The translations under genes were made by a program, and so were the position numbers. From Candidatus Poseidoniales archaeon (GTDB lineage Archaea; Thermoplasmatota; Poseidoniia; Poseidoniales; Poseidoniaceae), in contig QXYA01000101.1 in assembly GCA_009887135.1 (NCBI GenBank), positions 1-50,964 of the forward strand: a stretch of 50,964 nt of DNA. The letters run 5' to 3'. The first letter of the stretch is position 1. Every line of letters starts with the position of its first letter. Below the pieces are notes generated by a model. The model saw nothing but the letters and a program-made list of their open reading frames with translations. It did not search any database and was not told where the DNA came from. Shown here in pieces: positions 38,877 to 48,345 of this stretch.

Positions 38877-39575
38877 ATGGAGCGTAATGGTCTCAACTCA
38901 AGGTCGAGAGACAAGAAGGCTGGGCTTTGGATAGGAGGGATAAGCTTCTTTCTGTTCATTTCCTTTTTCATTGCCCCACTCATTTCGGAACCAGATACGA
39001 TTACCGACTTATCTGGGAGAGCCAATGCTCTGGACTACCACAACGACGATGGGCAAAATTTCACATGGACTGATTTGGATTTTTACAGTGCTTCAATCTA
39101 TGCCTTTGGAGACCTGAATTGTCATCAAAAACATGAACGATCATGGTCGATAAATGGTAATCAAATGCCAGTGTGTGTGAGGGATGTTGGAATATTTGCC
39201 GGATTGGCTCTCGGTGGATTCATCTATTCACGTAAGGGTGTAAATCGGTGGACGCTTAGAGATACTTTCCTTTCGGTCTTGCCTGATCAATATATGACTG
39301 ATGTGTATATTAAAAATAGAAGGACGCTCATGTTTATTGGAATTGGAGCTCTTTGTGTGCTACCACTTGCCATCGATGGATTTACCCAACTCTTGACAGA
39401 CCGTGAATCAACGGCATTTCTCCGATTAACAACGGGCATACCCTTTGGTTTTGTTTTGGGGCTTTTCTTTGCAGCTGCTTACAGTGCACGGCCGAACCGA
39501 TTCGATAGAGCGGGAGATGTTCGCCTTCCTGGAAATGTTCGATTCCAACGAACTCAAGAGGTTGAAGAAGAATGA
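38877..39575 (+). CDS. Hypothetical membrane protein
   Basis: Three or four hydrophobic segments; coding-like composition; ends in convergent overlap with tmk. Confidence 0.65.
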   Translation: MERNGLNSRSRDKKAGLWIGGISFFLFISFFIAPLISEPDTITDLSGRANALDYHNDDGQNFTWTDLDFYSASIYAFGDLNCHQKHERSWSINGNQMPVCVRDVGIFAGLALGGFIYSRKGVNRWTLRDTFLSVLPDQYMTDVYIKNRRTLMFIGIGALCVLPLAIDGFTQLLTDRESTAFLRLTTGIPFGFVLGLFFAAAYSARPNRFDRAGDVRLPGNVRFQRTQEVEEE

Positions 39576-40939
39576 TCAGGAGGTGGCATTGACCACCAAA
39601 TAAGCAACTGTTCACTGTTTTCTGGAACTGGACAGTTTTCGTGACCGCTCGTTAATATTTTTAATCGTTCAATGATGTTCTCTACAGTCTTTTTAGCCTG
39701 CCCTTGCTGCATACTATGCAGGATTTCATCGAGTCCGTCTTCCCATTTTTTATTTGGGTTACTTTTTCTCCAACTCGAAAGAGGGGTCCTGAGGGGCCAC
39801 ATCGCTAATGTCAATCGAGCAAATCCAATCATTGAATCTCTTAATTTGAATACCTGGCCCTCTGCGAATGGAATGTGATTCTGTTGCCGATGAATCCAAT
39901 TTGTTTCTTCAAGCCATTTTACCAGACGTTGTGTGTGGCGTCTTGTAACCATTCGATGAGGTCCAAGTGACTTGTGTAAACGAGGGATTTCACAAGAACC
40001 AGCCATCAAAGAAAGCGTTCCTAGCACCGACCAACAGGAACGTGCAAATGGGTTGCTTGGGACATCAAATGCCTTCGCTTCCTCAGATCGCCAACAGTCT
40101 TCTGCATATTGCATCCACTGCGAGGGAGATCTCCCTGATAACCATCCGATGTTAACTGAGGTTTTCTCCATAGGTGCCCCTGGAAGCCGAGTCTGTTGTT
40201 GAACATCGTGGGCGAGTTTATCGAGTAAGTACCTGTCTACTTGGTCGGAATCGACGTTTAAAGGAGCAGGTCGTCGATTGAAAAAAGTCCTTAACTCGGC
40301 TCGGAGTTTTTGCCGTAATTCATCAAGGCCTCCTTCATTCAAAATCGGCCCAACAACACAGCATTTGTCAAATGGAGCGGTTACAGCTATTTTTCCTGAT
40401 AAAAGGTCATTGAATCCTTTCCGAATGGTTCTTTGAATCTCAGGAGTTTCAAAATACTCTTGTTTCTCACTACTCATACGAAGCGTAGCATGTTTAATCC
40501 GATCTATTGCTCGGTCAGGGTCACAATCAATCCAAACAACGAGGTCAGGGATCATTGCAGCTGCATTAATACTGCAAACAGTATCTACTCCTAAGTTACC
40601 TACTACGCCTTGGTAAATCAGCGAAGAATGAATATTTCTATCCGAGACAACAACTTCTCCCTTCTCGAGTTTAGGCCGGATCCATGTGTGAGAATGGTCA
40701 AGCCGATCTGCAGCAAAGAGCCCTGCTTCTTGCAACGGGGTTTTGTTACCGATTTTCACCGATTCGAGTGCAAGTTTCCCAAGTTCACTATGTCGTCTGG
40801 GTTCGTGTGTCAAATGAACATCACTGAAAGGATACTGGTTGAGTAATTCAGCAATGATTCGAACTGCTTCTCCTTTTCCAGAGCCATCCCCGCCTTCAAC
40901 GGTGATAAGGTACAACCTATTCCACCTCTGGCTGGTCAA
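39554..40939 (-). CDS. tmk: Thymidylate kinase-like domain fused to ~240-aa C-terminal domain of unknown function
   Basis: 'LITVEGGDGSGKGEAVRII', 'VVVSDRNIHSSLIYQGVVG', 'PDLVVWIDCDPDRAIDRI'; remaining C-terminus not recognised. Confidence 0.85.
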   Translation of the reverse strand: MTSQRWNRLYLITVEGGDGSGKGEAVRIIAELLNQYPFSDVHLTHEPRRHSELGKLALESVKIGNKTPLQEAGLFAADRLDHSHTWIRPKLEKGEVVVSDRNIHSSLIYQGVVGNLGVDTVCSINAAAMIPDLVVWIDCDPDRAIDRIKHATLRMSSEKQEYFETPEIQRTIRKGFNDLLSGKIAVTAPFDKCCVVGPILNEGGLDELRQKLRAELRTFFNRRPAPLNVDSDQVDRYLLDKLAHDVQQQTRLPGAPMEKTSVNIGWLSGRSPSQWMQYAEDCWRSEEAKAFDVPSNPFARSCWSVLGTLSLMAGSCEIPRLHKSLGPHRMVTRRHTQRLVKWLEETNWIHRQQNHIPFAEGQVFKLRDSMIGFARLTLAMWPLRTPLSSWRKSNPNKKWEDGLDEILHSMQQGQAKKTVENIIERLKILTSGHENCPVPENSEQLLIWWSMPPPDHSSSTS

Positions 40940-41744
40940 ACTCGTCCTTTGCCAAGACCATAAGACCCATGCCGCAGAGGATTAAGAACGGGCCAAACAC
41001 GATGAAACCACGACTTAGCAGGGCGATTCCTGCAAAATACTGCGTTCTTCTATACCGTTTTTGATTTCTAGCACCAACAGCCGAGTATAGACCAACTACG
41101 CCTGCTACGATTGTGACTAAGGCGATTCCAGTCGAAAGAGCAACTGCATTTTCAAGTGTCCAACCTGAACGGGAGGTTGTCTCATCTTCTTGGACTAAGC
41201 CTTCACCAGCAGTAAGTGTGAATGCATCCTGATTGACATTTGTTGCACTAATTGTCCGTTCAACAGTTTGGTATCCTTCAAATGTAACCCGTATTATGTG
41301 TGGTTCAGGCACGACATTTTCAAATTCATAATATCCGTAACTGTTGGTAGTCGCAGTTTGTAAGATTGTATTGCTGCCGATTTCAAGCAATTCAATACTT
41401 ACTCCTTCAATTGAATCTCCTGATTCGGATTCGAGTACAATTCCTCTTACATCAATCACATCATCTACCTCAAGCGTGTTTCCAAGTAGGTCTGTAGGGT
41501 TCCCTTGGAGCAGGAGTAATCCAGTGATAATCCCCAGAACGCTGCCGATGAATATGAGGGATGATGCTAAGGCAAGTAACCCATTTTTGTCTTCGATGAA
41601 CAGAAGATCCTCGTTCTGAGTTGTTGACATTGTAATTTCTTGCTCTTGAACAACAAGATCATCCTCTTCAGGGAGATCATCGTCCCCGTCCAATTTTTTA
41701 CGAACACGTGCACGTAGAGCATCACGTCGTTCGTTAATGTCCAT
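40917..41744 (-). CDS. Membrane protein with carboxypeptidase-regulatory-like (beta-sandwich) domain
   Basis: 'VRGIVLESESGDSIEGVSIELLEIGSNTILQTATTNSYGYYEFENVVPEPHIIRVTFEGYQTVERTI' flanked by TM helices. Confidence 0.83.
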   Translation of the reverse strand: MDINERRDALRARVRKKLDGDDDLPEEDDLVVQEQEITMSTTQNEDLLFIEDKNGLLALASSLIFIGSVLGIITGLLLLQGNPTDLLGNTLEVDDVIDVRGIVLESESGDSIEGVSIELLEIGSNTILQTATTNSYGYYEFENVVPEPHIIRVTFEGYQTVERTISATNVNQDAFTLTAGEGLVQEDETTSRSGWTLENAVALSTGIALVTIVAGVVGLYSAVGARNQKRYRRTQYFAGIALLSRGFIVFGPFLILCGMGLMVLAKDEFDQPEVE

Positions 41745-41766
41745 TTCAAAGCCTCAGCATTCCATT

Positions 41767-41807
41767 GCGCGGATAATAGCGCTCTCGGGGTATATCCGCG
41801 CTATACC
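41767..41807. repeat. Three overlapping inverted repeats in the 66-bp intergenic region
   Basis: GCGCGGATA(41767-41775)/TATCCGCGC(41793-41801); ATAGCGC(41776-41782)/GCGCTAT(41798-41804); GGTATA(41789-41794)/TATACC(41802-41807). Confidence 0.8.
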
Positions 41808-41810
41808 TTC

Positions 41811-42989
41811 CTATCGTTTGAAACGTACGCTTCCGTGTAATAACCCGAAAGTGAGTAAACTCGCTCCGATAAAAGTAAAGGCAAGGATTGGATAGATAAT
41901 ACTTAGTTCAGTTGATTGTTTGGTTTTATTATCCGTATCTTCATTCAGGGTTTCGTTCTCTTCATTCAGCCAGGACCCTTGGCGGAGGCCAAGTTCGAGT
42001 ATACGTCCTACATGTGCTAACGATTCAGCAGAAACTTTGTCAGGTGTATCTTCATGAGTATGCCAATATCCGCCCCATTTTGTTGCATTTGGGCCGAAGC
42101 GAATATCGATGAGATCAATCGCAGGAATGCCTACTTCGAGCATTGGGACATGGTCATCGATAACGCCATCAAGTACGTTCGTATTGACAATGTCTATTCC
42201 AAGGCTACCGTCGCATGCAGCAACATCTTTTACCAATCCAAGAGATGATGCTAATCCATCTACTGCGTCCCAGAGTCTGTCGGTCTCTGATAGGCCGACT
42301 TTTGGAGGATACACCCGGTTAATCTGTAAATCAGCATCTCCTATCATGTCAACCAGAAGGAAGGCATGTATGGAATTGATTTCCTCTTGCGTACGGTCTT
42401 GGGCCCAAGCTTTTGCACCGAGCATCTGTGGTACGACGCCTTGGTCCTCTGCATCAGTGAGTAAAATCCAGACCTCATGTTCAAGGCCAAGTGTTGGCAC
42501 GATTCTTGCCAATTCAGAAAGAACCGCAACACCGCTTGCTCCATCATTTGCTCCAGGAATGGGTTCATCAGTCCGATTTTGATCTTCATCGCGCTCAGCA
42601 CGGTCCCTTGAGTCGTAATGTGCAGCAAGGACGACAACTGGCAAGTCGGTAACATTACTCTCTGGAGTATAGATTCCATGTAGATTGGTTAGATTCGTAT
42701 CTAGGTAAGGGTGTTTGTCGAGGGTCCAATTCCATGCTGTGTTGTTTTCCATAAAGGAATTCAACAGGTTATTTGAAGCGTTACTTCCGGGTATTCTTGG
42801 GCCAAGTCCGACTTGAAACGAGACAGATTGGTTCGCCGCTAATCCATCAAATTCGAGGGATTCAATTCCTTCGCAATTCAAGATGCTCTCTAGCGTCCCT
42901 TCGTCCTCGATTTCATCGGCATTAACAGGGTTAAGCATCGAGAATGAAATAACCAAAATAAATGAAATTGCGATAGATTTTCGTGGCAT
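41811..42989 (-). CDS. Secreted, C-terminally anchored M28-family peptidase / glutaminyl-cyclase-like protein
   Basis: Signal peptide 'MPRKSIAISFILVISFSMLNPVNA'; 'VLAAHYDSRD...PGANDGASGVAVLSELAR...LLTDAEDQG'; C-terminal TM. Confidence 0.87.
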   Translation of the reverse strand: MPRKSIAISFILVISFSMLNPVNADEIEDEGTLESILNCEGIESLEFDGLAANQSVSFQVGLGPRIPGSNASNNLLNSFMENNTAWNWTLDKHPYLDTNLTNLHGIYTPESNVTDLPVVVLAAHYDSRDRAERDEDQNRTDEPIPGANDGASGVAVLSELARIVPTLGLEHEVWILLTDAEDQGVVPQMLGAKAWAQDRTQEEINSIHAFLLVDMIGDADLQINRVYPPKVGLSETDRLWDAVDGLASSLGLVKDVAACDGSLGIDIVNTNVLDGVIDDHVPMLEVGIPAIDLIDIRFGPNATKWGGYWHTHEDTPDKVSAESLAHVGRILELGLRQGSWLNEENETLNEDTDNKTKQSTELSIIYPILAFTFIGASLLTFGLLHGSVRFKR

Positions 42990-43011
42990 TATGGTGATGC
43001 TACGGACGCGG

Positions 43012-43061
43012 GGTATTAAATACCTCATTTTCATACCTGTAATTGTGATGCTGCATCACAA
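43012..43061. promoter_or_regulatory. Divergent promoter region with two palindromes
   Basis: GGTATT-A-AATACC (43012-43024) and TTGTGATGC-T-GCATCACAA (43043-43061) between divergent M28 and PKD-peptidase genes. Confidence 0.7.
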
Positions 43062-43078
43062 ATTCTGGTGATTTCTTA

Positions 43079-46000
43079 ATGTCCGAACGACGCTCCACTA
43101 AAGCCATCCTTCTCGTTGCTCTTATGCTGGCCTCTGTTGCTGGTCAGGCTGCAGCAAATGAGCAAGACACATCACCCTCTGAAATTGAATCGGAGATGGG
43201 AGTTGTTTACGGCGACCTGTCCTTGTTCGACACCTCCCACGGTTCCGAATATCTGCTGATAGACGAGGACATTCCAGTGGTATCTGCAACATCATTCATC
43301 AAGCAAGCTTGGATTGAAGAAGGGCGTCCTGGAGTCGATGATATCGAGTACCGCCCTTCCATGGCGCGAGCCACCTGCACTCAGCACGTCGTCGGAGATA
43401 CCCTGACAGTCCCAATCTCTGGCGGTTCAACCAATGTTTATGTTGCTAAAACAACCAGTAGCGTCGCTTTCCTCGTACAATCAGGCAGGACTCTTTCCTC
43501 CACTGTTTTACAGAATCTGGCCTCCACGTGGGATCAGACTATCTACCCCACAATGACGACCTACTTCGGTAAAGACTACGGGGACGGTAGAGGCCTTTCG
43601 CCTCCTGACAATGACAACAATTGTCAAGTTGAGATTGTCGTTTATGACATTGATGGGGCATACAATATTGGTGGCTACTTCTCTCCAGGTACTGCGCCAA
43701 CCCGAGACGTTGTGTATGTTGATTTTGCTGACATCACTCTAAACTGGGGCAAATCGATTATTGCACACGAACTCCAACATCTTCTTCACAATGCTCAAGA
43801 TCCATATGAAAACTTGTGGATTGATGAAGGAAACGCAGACGTAGCCATCTATCTCTGCTTCGGAGCCGACAGCACGCTTGCAGGCCATCTTAACGGATGG
43901 ACTCAAGCATCAGACCTGAGTGTACGATGGTGGAATCAAAGGAATGCTGACTACGGTGCTGGATTCATGTTCACCATGTACTTGGCAGATCATCTAGGCG
44001 GTGGCCCAGCAATACGACAACTTGTTCAAGATTCAGCCACAGGTGGTTTAGGGGTTCAAAATTTAGCACTCTCTCCAGTGTCCGGTCAGGCTGGGAAAAT
44101 TGGCCGAACCATGGGGGAAATATTTGCGAACTTTTCAATCGCTGCTACCATTGATTCTGATCAAGGAATTTATGGATACTCTAATTTGGTGCTCAACCCT
44201 TCTTGCGGGGGGAGTACATTCTGTCGAATCCAGCCTGCTGATACCAACTCAAACTGGGCCACTCCTTGGAGTTCCACCGGCCATACAATGGAAGGTTGGG
44301 GCATTCGATCGTTCCAGTTCACTCCGGGTGGGTCCTCACCTGCTCCGCTAACGCTTAGAGTCACGTCAGATGTATCGAACTTTGATGGTGTACTTGTGTA
44401 CAAATCAACCGCAGACGGTCTTTGGTCTGTCCAAGATTTAGATTTCTCCAACAATGTAGCAACAGGCTTGATTCAAGGATTTGGCAATCTTACGGATGAG
44501 GTTCACGCTATCGTTTGGTACGCAAGCACAATCGGCGACTGTGATTACACCTCCTGCGGACCTTCGTACCCACAAGGTACAATCGATATCGAAGCTGCTC
44601 GAATCACATCACCTGCGACAATGATTCTCAACGGAACGACCCTGAGTGATCGTGATGGGGACGGTGTTGACGACACCGCTCAAGCAAACTACTCGATTTT
44701 GTCAAATGCGTTCTTTGAAGATCTTGATGTTGAAATTGCCGTACGTGATAGCAACGGAACAATCGTCGATTCGACCTCTACACGAGTACAAGCCGGTGGA
44801 GGAGTCTATGTTCCTGAGGATGCGTATTTCACCGCTCGTAAATCAGATCAATACACGTTTGAGTTCACAATGAAGGATATGTTAGGGGCAGTTCTCGACA
44901 CTGAAACTACATCGCCTCAAGCTTTAGGAAACATGGCTCCAGTTGCCAACGGATCGGTCTCCACAAACATGAGTCAAACATATGAGAAAATCCAGTTTAC
45001 TGGGGATGGATTTGATGCATGGGGTCTTTCGCTTGACAATAATACACTCCCTTACTTTGACGCTCCAGTCGCTTACGCATGGGATTTTGGAGACAACATA
45101 TCCTCTGGCCTACGTTCACCTCTTCGATACTTCTCACAAGTGGGTGAATACAATACGACTCTACAAATTATGGATATCGGGGGTACTTGGTCAGAACTCG
45201 ACGTGAACGTCGTGAACATAACTGACAATAGCGAACCTCTTCCGATTATTACGGTCAACAATATTGTCGTTGACACCTCGCTTGAGATTCTAACAAATCA
45301 AAGAATTGTCTTTTCTGCATATCAAACAAGTGACAACGTTCCACTCGAATTCCTTCAATTTGATTGGGACTGGGGCGATGGAACTTCTACTAGTAGTGGC
45401 CAAGGACTGTATTCTTCGAACCATGAATGGGGCGATGTCGAGGGGGCGAATGAAACGTTTAATCTCATCCTGACTGTCTCTGATGGAGTAAATATTGGTC
45501 AGAAAACGATTCAAATTATTGTTAACAATCGATTGCCATATCAGATTTTCTCTGATGTTTTGACGACTTACACCTACACGCCTCTGCCAATGCCGGATGT
45601 CTTTACCGACGATGATGGCGAGAATTTTACACTAGAATGGAATTTTGAAGGTGGAGTTAATTTGGATGGTATTGACGTTGATCGCTCAGATGACTTCGCA
45701 ACCACAAATTCAGCATCAATCTATCCATCTCCTGCTTGGAATTTACCTGGGATCAAAAACATCTCAGTCATAATCACTGACGAGGATGGTGGTATCTCCT
45801 CTGCACAACTTCAGGTGAATGTTGTAAATCAATTGCCTGTGGCTAAATATATTGTCAAAGAATCAGGGGCGACAGGGTCTCCTCAGATTGATTTCCTTAC
45901 TGAAAACGCAAAGGTCAATGTCCCTTATACGTTCGACGGACGAACAAGTTTCGACGTCGATGGTACGACGGGAACTTACAACGATGTGTCGTTTAATTGG

Positions 46001-47257
46001 TCGTTCCCGGATGGGACATTCAGCAACAAAACACTTCCAGCGTATTCTTTTACCGAACCAGGTGAACGTATTGTAACCCTCATTGTTACGGATGAAAATG
46101 GAGAAGAAAGTACGCCAAGAGTCATCATTGTCATCGTTGCAAACCCTCTTCCAATCATTGAATTACAGATTTTAGATGCTTGGGTCAATGGAAGTATTTT
46201 GATGGACTCGGATGTCTTCCCTGAGAATGGACTTCCAGATCAATGGTCAAGAACATTTGATGAGAACGGAGTCAACATCGCAATTCCTGGAGCTTTGCTC
46301 TACTTCGATTCAAGTGGAACCAGAGACGGTGACCAGAAGTTCGAAGGTAAGTACGTACCTCTTGAGCAAGAATCTCCTGATTGGAACGGCCTGCTGGAAT
46401 ATACATGGGACTTTGGTGATGCAACCCCTATTGTACATGACCCAATGCCTTGGCACGCCTATGAAATGGCTGGCCTTTACACAGTTAAACTAACTGTCAG
46501 GGATGCATTTGGGACAGGGGATGTAACTCGAGCGGAGTTCCAAGTCCATGTTGATGCGGCTCCTGTGATTGGTGGAATTGATGTTCCTGATGAAATCTAT
46601 GAGGATTATTCTACAGCGGTCGTTGTTAATGTAACCGATTCAGAATCTCTTGCCGACCTCGTCTTCTATAGAGACCTAGATGTTCTTGATGGTTCCAATA
46701 CTGACCGAGATGAAACAATTAGTAATGATTTGGTAATCGAATGGGAAGAGGACCTCTCTTTCGACAAAGATGAAGATGGTGATTCAGAGAATGATTGGTA
46801 TGTTTCGACAAACTCCTTGGCTACACTTACGACAATGAGTTGGGATACCCCCGGAGAAGTCACTGTCCAGGTTCGTGTTTGTGACGGAATGGGTATTTGT
46901 GTTGTAGCAAAACAGGATTTCACAGTCCTCCCTGAACAAGACGCTGATCCTTCATTATCGGACTTCAGTTGGGATGAATGGAAATCTTGGATGGGTGAAG
47001 CTGGCGGAGACGCACTCGGCTTTATCGCTCTCATTATTGCTGCATTAATTCTCGGTTGGCTCGTAATGCGTCAGCCAAATGAACTCGAAGAAGAAGCCAA
47101 GCAAAGTGCGGAAACCTATGAAGTTGAACATGCTGATGATGGGGGATTGCTCGGCATGGATCATCACACTCCGCCGCCTGCTCCAAAGATTCTGTCAAAG
47201 CAAGAAAGGAAGAGCGATGAAAGCGGATACATCCGGCCATTGCGCCGACGTGAGTAA
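43079..47257 (+). CDS. Large secreted, membrane-anchored HExxH metallopeptidase-like protein with multiple PKD domains
   Basis: Signal peptide; 'SIIAHELQHLLHNAQDPYENLWIDEGNADV'; PKD motifs 'YAWDFGDN', 'FDWDWGDGTS', 'FNWSFPDGTF', 'YTWDFGDATP'; C-terminal TM 'ALGFIALIIAALILGWLVM'. Confidence 0.88.
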   Translation: MSERRSTKAILLVALMLASVAGQAAANEQDTSPSEIESEMGVVYGDLSLFDTSHGSEYLLIDEDIPVVSATSFIKQAWIEEGRPGVDDIEYRPSMARATCTQHVVGDTLTVPISGGSTNVYVAKTTSSVAFLVQSGRTLSSTVLQNLASTWDQTIYPTMTTYFGKDYGDGRGLSPPDNDNNCQVEIVVYDIDGAYNIGGYFSPGTAPTRDVVYVDFADITLNWGKSIIAHELQHLLHNAQDPYENLWIDEGNADVAIYLCFGADSTLAGHLNGWTQASDLSVRWWNQRNADYGAGFMFTMYLADHLGGGPAIRQLVQDSATGGLGVQNLALSPVSGQAGKIGRTMGEIFANFSIAATIDSDQGIYGYSNLVLNPSCGGSTFCRIQPADTNSNWATPWSSTGHTMEGWGIRSFQFTPGGSSPAPLTLRVTSDVSNFDGVLVYKSTADGLWSVQDLDFSNNVATGLIQGFGNLTDEVHAIVWYASTIGDCDYTSCGPSYPQGTIDIEAARITSPATMILNGTTLSDRDGDGVDDTAQANYSILSNAFFEDLDVEIAVRDSNGTIVDSTSTRVQAGGGVYVPEDAYFTARKSDQYTFEFTMKDMLGAVLDTETTSPQALGNMAPVANGSVSTNMSQTYEKIQFTGDGFDAWGLSLDNNTLPYFDAPVAYAWDFGDNISSGLRSPLRYFSQVGEYNTTLQIMDIGGTWSELDVNVVNITDNSEPLPIITVNNIVVDTSLEILTNQRIVFSAYQTSDNVPLEFLQFDWDWGDGTSTSSGQGLYSSNHEWGDVEGANETFNLILTVSDGVNIGQKTIQIIVNNRLPYQIFSDVLTTYTYTPLPMPDVFTDDDGENFTLEWNFEGGVNLDGIDVDRSDDFATTNSASIYPSPAWNLPGIKNISVIITDEDGGISSAQLQVNVVNQLPVAKYIVKESGATGSPQIDFLTENAKVNVPYTFDGRTSFDVDGTTGTYNDVSFNWSFPDGTFSNKTLPAYSFTEPGERIVTLIVTDENGEESTPRVIIVIVANPLPIIELQILDAWVNGSILMDSDVFPENGLPDQWSRTFDENGVNIAIPGALLYFDSSGTRDGDQKFEGKYVPLEQESPDWNGLLEYTWDFGDATPIVHDPMPWHAYEMAGLYTVKLTVRDAFGTGDVTRAEFQVHVDAAPVIGGIDVPDEIYEDYSTAVVVNVTDSESLADLVFYRDLDVLDGSNTDRDETISNDLVIEWEEDLSFDKDEDGDSENDWYVSTNSLATLTTMSWDTPGEVTVQVRVCDGMGICVVAKQDFTVLPEQDADPSLSDFSWDEWKSWMGEAGGDALGFIALIIAALILGWLVMRQPNELEEEAKQSAETYEVEHADDGGLLGMDHHTPPPAPKILSKQERKSDESGYIRPLRRRE

Positions 47258-47288
47258 TCGAATACCTCATGAACCGACCGTACAACGA

Positions 47289-48335
47289 ATGAACAGGGGA
47301 ATAACAGTGCACCAGCGAAAAGCAGCATTCTTGTTGATTGTTTTCTTTGCACCGTTCTTCAGTGACATGTACGGAGTTGAACCAATTGGTTCTGCTTCAG
47401 CAGCAATCGATGATTGCGGAGGGGATCTGTCTCCAATCGTTTGGAATGAAACAATTTCTCGTCATGCAGAAGTTCCATTTTACGATTCATGGGGATGGGA
47501 TGACTTTGGATTTGAAGACAATGAAGATGGTCGCAAGGGTCAAGGCCGCTCTGCTGCCCAAGATGACCCAGAACAGGATTCTACAGATGTTCCAGAAGAG
47601 CCTTACATGTACATGAACTACCATTCCGATGTTGCCCTTGATAAATTTGAATCGAATATTGCTACAACAATCAAGGTTGGAAACGATAGCGTAGGGGCAA
47701 TTCGCGTCAATCTATCGAGCACTCATAGAACGACGATTTGTGTCGAAATTCAAGGTCTAATCGGCGATCAACTCGTGCCAGCTGAGGCCGATGTGTATCT
47801 TATGACCACAAATAATTACGAATCATATCAGGGTTCATATCAGAGGATGCATAGCGATAGCATTGACAAATGGTTTAGGCAAGAAAGCCAAAGTTCAGAG
47901 GAGTTTGTTGCTGAAACATCTCCTGAATGGGCTGCCTTTGAATGGACGGGCTGGAAAACATACCGGGATGTTCATGCTTATGATTCCACAGATTCTGTCG
48001 TTATGAGCGTCTCATTAGATGGTCCTGAAGTCTACAGTTCTCTCTTCTCTGGGACAGTGTATGAAGAGTTCTTCATCGTCATCGATACTTGGGACAATTC
48101 CCACAGAGGAGATGCTCCTGTCCAAAACAAAGTCGTCGTAGCTGACATATCGATCTCAACTGTTGAACGTTCCATTGTCTTGCCAAACTGGACTGTTTCT
48201 TTGGCGTTCTTAGTATTCTTCATGGCTATAGTGATGGCACCACTTATCGTAAACAAGCGATATATGAATGCTGGACTGGAACAAAACATCACTGAAGGGC
48301 AACAACTGATGCCTTCTTTGGAACAAAAATCCTGA
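47289..48335 (+). CDS. Secreted/membrane-anchored hypothetical protein
   Basis: Signal peptide from ATG 47289 (MNRGITVHQRKAAFLLIVFFAPFFSDMYG); C-terminal TM 'WTVSLAFLVFFMAIVMAPLIV'. Confidence 0.75.
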   Translation: MNRGITVHQRKAAFLLIVFFAPFFSDMYGVEPIGSASAAIDDCGGDLSPIVWNETISRHAEVPFYDSWGWDDFGFEDNEDGRKGQGRSAAQDDPEQDSTDVPEEPYMYMNYHSDVALDKFESNIATTIKVGNDSVGAIRVNLSSTHRTTICVEIQGLIGDQLVPAEADVYLMTTNNYESYQGSYQRMHSDSIDKWFRQESQSSEEFVAETSPEWAAFEWTGWKTYRDVHAYDSTDSVVMSVSLDGPEVYSSLFSGTVYEEFFIVIDTWDNSHRGDAPVQNKVVVADISISTVERSIVLPNWTVSLAFLVFFMAIVMAPLIVNKRYMNAGLEQNITEGQQLMPSLEQKS

Positions 48336-48345
48336 GTAGATTTGC

